From positions 1 to 64,000 of the forward strand of contig JAUWGH010000009.1 in the NCBI GenBank assembly GCA_030606485.1: a stretch of DNA of 64,000 nucleotides, read 5' to 3'. The notes under the pieces are model-generated. The model saw only the letters and a list, made by a program, of their open reading frames with translations, was not told the DNA's origin and ran no database searches. This document shows positions 59,367-64,000 of the stretch, one piece after another; position 1 is the first letter of the stretch, and the number at the start of each line of letters is the position of its first letter. This DNA comes from Promethearchaeota archaeon (GTDB taxonomy: Archaea; Asgardarchaeota; Lokiarchaeia; Sigyniarchaeales; SOKP01). Made by a program: the position numbers and the translations under genes.

Positions 59367-60329
59367 ATGACTGAATATGGTATAGAAACATTTGATCTCA
59401 CAAAAATTTATGATGGTACTTTATTAGCTGTGGATGAATTGAATCTTAAAATTCCAAAGGGAAAAATATTTGGATTTTTAGGACCAAATGGAGCTGGAAA
59501 AACAACAACAATTAAAATGCTCTCAACTATTTTGCCGATTACTAAAGGTACTGCTCAAATTCTTGGTTATGATTTAATAAAAGAGCGAAAAAATATACGG
59601 AAATTAATCGGAGTTTGCCCTCAAGAATTAGTTTTATGGGATAAACTAACAGCACGTGAAAATATTCAATTAATCGCTAAGATGCATAAAATCCACCCCA
59701 CAGATTATAAGGAACGAGCAGATGAATTGCTTGGTAAAATGAATCTGCTTGATCGAGCCGATGATTTAACTGAAAAATATTCAGGTGGTATGAAACGCAG
59801 AATTAATGTACTTATGGCGGTTATACATGAACCTGAGGTAATCTTTTTTGACGAACCAACTGCAGGTTTAGATCCTCAATCTAGACGCGTTGTGTGGGAT
59901 TTCATTAAGGATTTTGAAAAAGAAAATAAAACAATAATATTAACTACTCACAACATGGAAGAAGCAGATGATCTTTCAGATGAACTTGCGATTATTGATT
60001 ATGGAAAGATTATTGCAGAAGGAACACCTCAGGAACTCAAAGGAAAAATCGGACGTGGTGATATAATCGGGTTTCGATTGTTAGATGATAAACTCGAATT
60101 TAGAGAAAAAGTTGTGGAAGATTTAGAACAAAATCCAGCAGTTCTATGGGCAAAATCACTTGGGAAAGAACGAGTTTCATTTAGTGCATTAGATGGTTTA
60201 CGAAAAATTTCAGGCTTTTATGATGAATTAGAGTCGAAATTTGGAGTAAAAATGCATGATTTAGTTATCAGACAAAATACTTTAGAAGATGTATTTTTAG
60301 ATTTAACTGGGAGGACTTTACGCGATTAG
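59367..60329 (+). CDS. ABC-2 type transporter ATP-binding protein
   Basis: GPNGAGKTTTIKML, KYSGGMKRRINVLMA, VIFFDEPTAGLDPQSRR. Confidence 0.93.
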   Translation: MTEYGIETFDLTKIYDGTLLAVDELNLKIPKGKIFGFLGPNGAGKTTTIKMLSTILPITKGTAQILGYDLIKERKNIRKLIGVCPQELVLWDKLTARENIQLIAKMHKIHPTDYKERADELLGKMNLLDRADDLTEKYSGGMKRRINVLMAVIHEPEVIFFDEPTAGLDPQSRRVVWDFIKDFEKENKTIILTTHNMEEADDLSDELAIIDYGKIIAEGTPQELKGKIGRGDIIGFRLLDDKLEFREKVVEDLEQNPAVLWAKSLGKERVSFSALDGLRKISGFYDELESKFGVKMHDLVIRQNTLEDVFLDLTGRTLRD

Positions 60330-60341
60330 GAGGTGGATAAT

Positions 60342-61535
60342 ATGAATAAAGATGTATCAAAGAAAAGAAAACCTATGGGAAAAATATTAGGTAATTTACG
60401 CCGATTTATGGGAATTGTGAATAAATTTCTCAAGTCAAGTTATAGGGATAAACCATTGTATTTCTGGGTTTTTGGATATCCATTATTATTTATGTTTATT
60501 TACTATATTGCATTCGGGGGAACAACTAGACCGACTTATACAATTGCAATTATTAATTATGACAGTTTGGTAATGGAGGGGCAAGCAGAAAATGAAATTA
60601 TTGATTTTAGCTCTATTTTTATTATAAATCTTTTTAATCCAGAAAATTCTGACAGCAACCTCAGTGAAACATTTGTGCTTCAAAACGATTTAACTGAAGC
60701 TGAAGGAATTAGAGCTATTCAAGCAGATACTATAGATGCTTTAATTATAATTCCAAAAAATTTTAGCGAAATTATACATGGAGTAATCGAAGGTGAAGCG
60801 CCTTCTATAATTATATATACAAGCCCAGATCCTATGGAGAAAGACATAATTCCAAGTATTTTTGATGGAATAATCAACAATCTTATCTTAGCATATAATA
60901 ATATTGAAGAATTATCGATATCTCATTTAATAACTGGAGATGTTTTTGATCCTTTTGATTGGATAATGCCTGGAATGGTTATTGCAGGTATTACTGTAGC
61001 AATAATGAATGTTGCAACCTTATTTGCAAGAGAAATGGAAAAAGGTTTGATGGAGAGGTTAGACACTACTCCAGTTCCTCGATCTGTACAACTTTTAGGT
61101 GGAGGAGCCGCACAAATTATTTTTAGTTCTGTACAAGGTTTAATTCTTATGCTATGTTTATTGTTGTTTGGTGTTCAAGTTGCAGGAAATGCTGATTGGA
61201 TAGCCGCTTTTGTGAATGTTATAGTAACTGCATATATGTGCATAGGGTGTGGATTAATTGTCGCCGCTCTTGTTAGAAATGCGGATAGTGCAGGAGGAAT
61301 AGCTTGGATAATTATTTTACCTTTTCAATTTTTTGGTAATTTAATAATGAGTTTGGGTGATACATTATTTAATAGAATATTTCCAACTTATTATGCAGGT
61401 CGTGCGATGCGAAATGTATTAATCGACGGATTTGGACTTATAGAAATATTGCCTGATCTCCTAACGATTTTTATTTTTGGCACAGTTTTCATCCTAATTG
61501 CCCTATTAATTTTCAAAAAACGTAGAAAACTTTGA
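60342..61535 (+). CDS. ABC-2 type transporter permease
   Basis: TM segments; FDWIMPGMVIAGITVAIMNVATLFAREMEKGLMERLDTTPV. Confidence 0.87.
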   Translation: MNKDVSKKRKPMGKILGNLRRFMGIVNKFLKSSYRDKPLYFWVFGYPLLFMFIYYIAFGGTTRPTYTIAIINYDSLVMEGQAENEIIDFSSIFIINLFNPENSDSNLSETFVLQNDLTEAEGIRAIQADTIDALIIIPKNFSEIIHGVIEGEAPSIIIYTSPDPMEKDIIPSIFDGIINNLILAYNNIEELSISHLITGDVFDPFDWIMPGMVIAGITVAIMNVATLFAREMEKGLMERLDTTPVPRSVQLLGGGAAQIIFSSVQGLILMLCLLLFGVQVAGNADWIAAFVNVIVTAYMCIGCGLIVAALVRNADSAGGIAWIIILPFQFFGNLIMSLGDTLFNRIFPTYYAGRAMRNVLIDGFGLIEILPDLLTIFIFGTVFILIALLIFKKRRKL

Positions 61536-61551
61536 AGGAGGTTGCTTATAA

Positions 61552-62256
61552 ATGAAAATCCTTAAAAAATTACTATTAATATGGCTACTATGTGGTTTAA
61601 TTTTAACTTTTGAACTAAAAATGACAAAATCTATAGAAACACAGATTTCTGATAATGTTTATGATACAGAATCTATTTCGACAATGAGTGGAAAAATAGA
61701 AGATGTTGGTGTTGACATTACGATTAATTTAACCTATTATTTAAAGTATTATTTTGATACAAAACCTAATTTTACTCTATTTGTTTATATTTCTCAACTT
61801 AATGGATATCTAGTTCCTAAATATATTCAAATATTCTATAAACTAAGTAAAGGTGAGACCTATCAGTTCTTAAACATACTTGGTGGAATTGCATACCAAA
61901 CACAACCTTTTCTCTATAATTTCAATTCTTCCAGTACATCAAATGTGGGTGAAAATAAATCTGCGAATGTGTGGATACGATTTGGTTATTCTATAAATGG
62001 CACGGAATTTGCTCAATATGAAACAGTAAATAAGACAGAAAATCAAGTTGAAATTGTTTGTTTAGAGGATTCAGAAGCGGATTCAGATGAAGACAAAATA
62101 TGGTTTCTATGGTTTCCTCTAGAACCTTATGAATTTATAATTGTTATTGTCGTTATTGCATCAGTGGTTATACTTTCAATAATAATAGTTAAGCTGAAAA
62201 AGAAAAAATCAAAACAAATGAATAATAAAAATATTGAAGAAAAAAATATGAACTAA
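61552..62256 (+). CDS. Membrane-anchored extracellular hypothetical protein
   Basis: N-terminal signal-like helix and C-terminal TM EFIIVIVVIASVVILSIIIVKL followed by Lys tail. Confidence 0.6.
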   Translation: MKILKKLLLIWLLCGLILTFELKMTKSIETQISDNVYDTESISTMSGKIEDVGVDITINLTYYLKYYFDTKPNFTLFVYISQLNGYLVPKYIQIFYKLSKGETYQFLNILGGIAYQTQPFLYNFNSSSTSNVGENKSANVWIRFGYSINGTEFAQYETVNKTENQVEIVCLEDSEADSDEDKIWFLWFPLEPYEFIIVIVVIASVVILSIIIVKLKKKKSKQMNNKNIEEKNMN

Positions 62257-62298
62257 AATTAAAATTTAATTAATTTTTTTTTTCCAATAATCTATAAT

Positions 62299-64000
62299 TT
62301 ATGATTTAAATTTGTCGTTTGCTACTTCTATGCATTTTCCTATAGTAACGACCTCATCATCCTCATGAAGATCCATTGCTTTAACTCCTTGTGTGACTCT
62401 GTGGCTAACTCTAATTGAATCACAATGGATTCTTATTACTTGTCCTTTTTTTGTGCCTATTAATAACTCTTGCCCTGCAGCCCGTTGTATTGCGATTACT
62501 TCATCATCCTTCGATTTAAAATGAATATTTATAACTCCTTTTGCGTTTCTTGAGGTTTTTCTGTATTCTTTAATCGAACTGCATTTTCCTTTTCCTTTTT
62601 TAGTTAAAGTGAGAATTTTAGTTTTCTCATCTGTTAATAAAGCACCGATCACCTCATCATTTTCACGTAATTTTATACCCCTCACGCCCATTGCTGTCCT
62701 TCCTAGATTTTTAAGTTGTTTAACGTCAAATCTAGCGGCATAACCATTTTTTGTTCCAATAAAAACATCTTTATTCTCATCTTCGAGTTTTAATACTGTT
62801 ATCAACTCATCATCTGGTCTGATTTTGATTGCAATTATTCCACTTTTAGAAATTTTTGAGAAATATTTTAATAAAGTTTTCTTGACTAACCCATTTTTAG
62901 ATACAAAAATAAGTTTATCATCTTCTGAGAATTTACTGATCGGAATCATATGGGCGATTTTTTCATTTTCTTTTAAATTTAGTAATCTAATGATTGAACG
63001 ACCTTTAGATGTTCGTGTTTGTTTTGGAAGGTTATAACATCTTAAGGAATAAATTCGTCCCTTACTAGTAAAAAATAGGATAAAATCATGAGTAACACAT
63101 GAGAAAATATCTTTTATGAAATCTTCCTCGTCCATTTTCATAATTTTTTTTCCTTTACCGCCCCGATGTTGTAGTTGATAAACTTCTGTTGGGATTCGTT
63201 TAATATATTGATTGCTAGTAAGTATAACAATAGTTGATTTAACTTTAATTAAATCTAGCCGTGTAATCTCTTTTTGATGAGATAAATCTATGATCTGTGT
63301 TCTACGTTTATCACCAAACTTTTTGGATAATTCTATTAACTCATTTTTTATAATTTTGTATCTTATTTTTTCATCTGCAATAATTTCTTCAAGTTCTTTT
63401 ATTTTAATGATTAAGTCTTTTTTATCATCTACCAGTTTTTGTCTTTCTAGGCTTGTTAATCTTGAAAGTCTCATAGCTAAAATTGCCTCAGATTGAATTT
63501 TGGTTAGACTATATTTTGTTATCAATTTTTTATTTGCTTCTGCTGCGTCTTTAGAACTTTTTATTATTTGAATGATGCTATCAATATCATCGAGAGCAAT
63601 TAATAAACCTTCAATTTTATGTAATTTCTTTTTAGCCTCATCTCGGTCAAATACAGAACGTTTATATATAACTCTTTCTCTATGATTTAAATATTCTTTA
63701 ATTAATTCAAGTAAATTTAGGATTTTGGGTTGTAATCCTTTATTTATAAGTGTTAAATTAATTATATTAAATGAATCTTGGAGTTTTGTTTTGTTATAGA
63801 GAATATTTTCAACAAGTTTAGGTTCTCCATCCTTGGAGAGTTCAATAACTATTCTCATACCCTTTTGATCTGACTCATCCCTTAAGACTTTAATATCTGG
63901 CATGACTTTATTGCGAATGAGTTTTGCAATTGACTGCATAAGAGATGTTTTATTTACTAAATAAGGAATTTCTGTTATTACAACTGCTGTTTTATCTTTT
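62299..64000 (-). CDS. gyrA: DNA gyrase/topoisomerase IV subunit A, C-terminal part; continues past the right edge
   Basis: Frame reads on past 63939 as KDKTAVVITEIPYLVNKTSLMQSIAKLI; GyrA C-terminal blades QHRGGKGKK, KTRTSKGRSI-like, GRTAMGVRGIKL. Confidence 0.87.
   Translation of the reverse strand, partial: KDKTAVVITEIPYLVNKTSLMQSIAKLIRNKVMPDIKVLRDESDQKGMRIVIELSKDGEPKLVENILYNKTKLQDSFNIINLTLINKGLQPKILNLLELIKEYLNHRERVIYKRSVFDRDEAKKKLHKIEGLLIALDDIDSIIQIIKSSKDAAEANKKLITKYSLTKIQSEAILAMRLSRLTSLERQKLVDDKKDLIIKIKELEEIIADEKIRYKIIKNELIELSKKFGDKRRTQIIDLSHQKEITRLDLIKVKSTIVILTSNQYIKRIPTEVYQLQHRGGKGKKIMKMDEEDFIKDIFSCVTHDFILFFTSKGRIYSLRCYNLPKQTRTSKGRSIIRLLNLKENEKIAHMIPISKFSEDDKLIFVSKNGLVKKTLLKYFSKISKSGIIAIKIRPDDELITVLKLEDENKDVFIGTKNGYAARFDVKQLKNLGRTAMGVRGIKLRENDEVIGALLTDEKTKILTLTKKGKGKCSSIKEYRKTSRNAKGVINIHFKSKDDEVIAIQRAAGQELLIGTKKGQVIRIHCDSIRVSHRVTQGVKAMDLHEDDEVVTIGKCIEVANDKFKS

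Noticed and set aside
1-64000. CRISPR arrays, rRNA genes, insertion sequences with transposases
   Set aside because: No regularly spaced repeats, rRNA-like segments or transposase motifs were found by reading; a computational scan was not possible.

Overview
AT-rich, gene-dense archaeal chromosome segment. Eukaryote-like genes point to an Asgard (Lokiarchaeota-like) archaeon: a divergent actin/Arp, a gelsolin-like protein, several roadblock/LC7 proteins, a roadblock-Ras GTPase fusion and an MglA/Arf-like GTPase. Other content: a large HdrABC/MvhD/Flx-like electron-bifurcation operon (minus strand, about 5.6-18.4 kb), a GH38 alpha-mannosidase, tandem MscS channels, two adenine methyltransferases (one looks like a type IIG restriction-modification protein), intron-containing tRNA-Thr and tRNA-Met, a compositionally foreign amino-acid ABC transporter/threonine dehydratase island, an ABC-2 exporter and a bacterial-type gyrA. 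The strongest unusual signal is a predicted 30-nt bulge-helix-bulge (BHB) intron inside the GH38 active-site motif. It carries an in-frame TGA, and its removal exactly restores HWDRE|WYLPF. The second is a compact cytoskeleton-like locus at 39.1-48.8 kb: gelsolin, roadblock, polyproline/vWA, AbrB, coiled coil, actin-like, degenerate CHAT-like and PLD-like genes. All family calls come from reading motifs; no database search was run.
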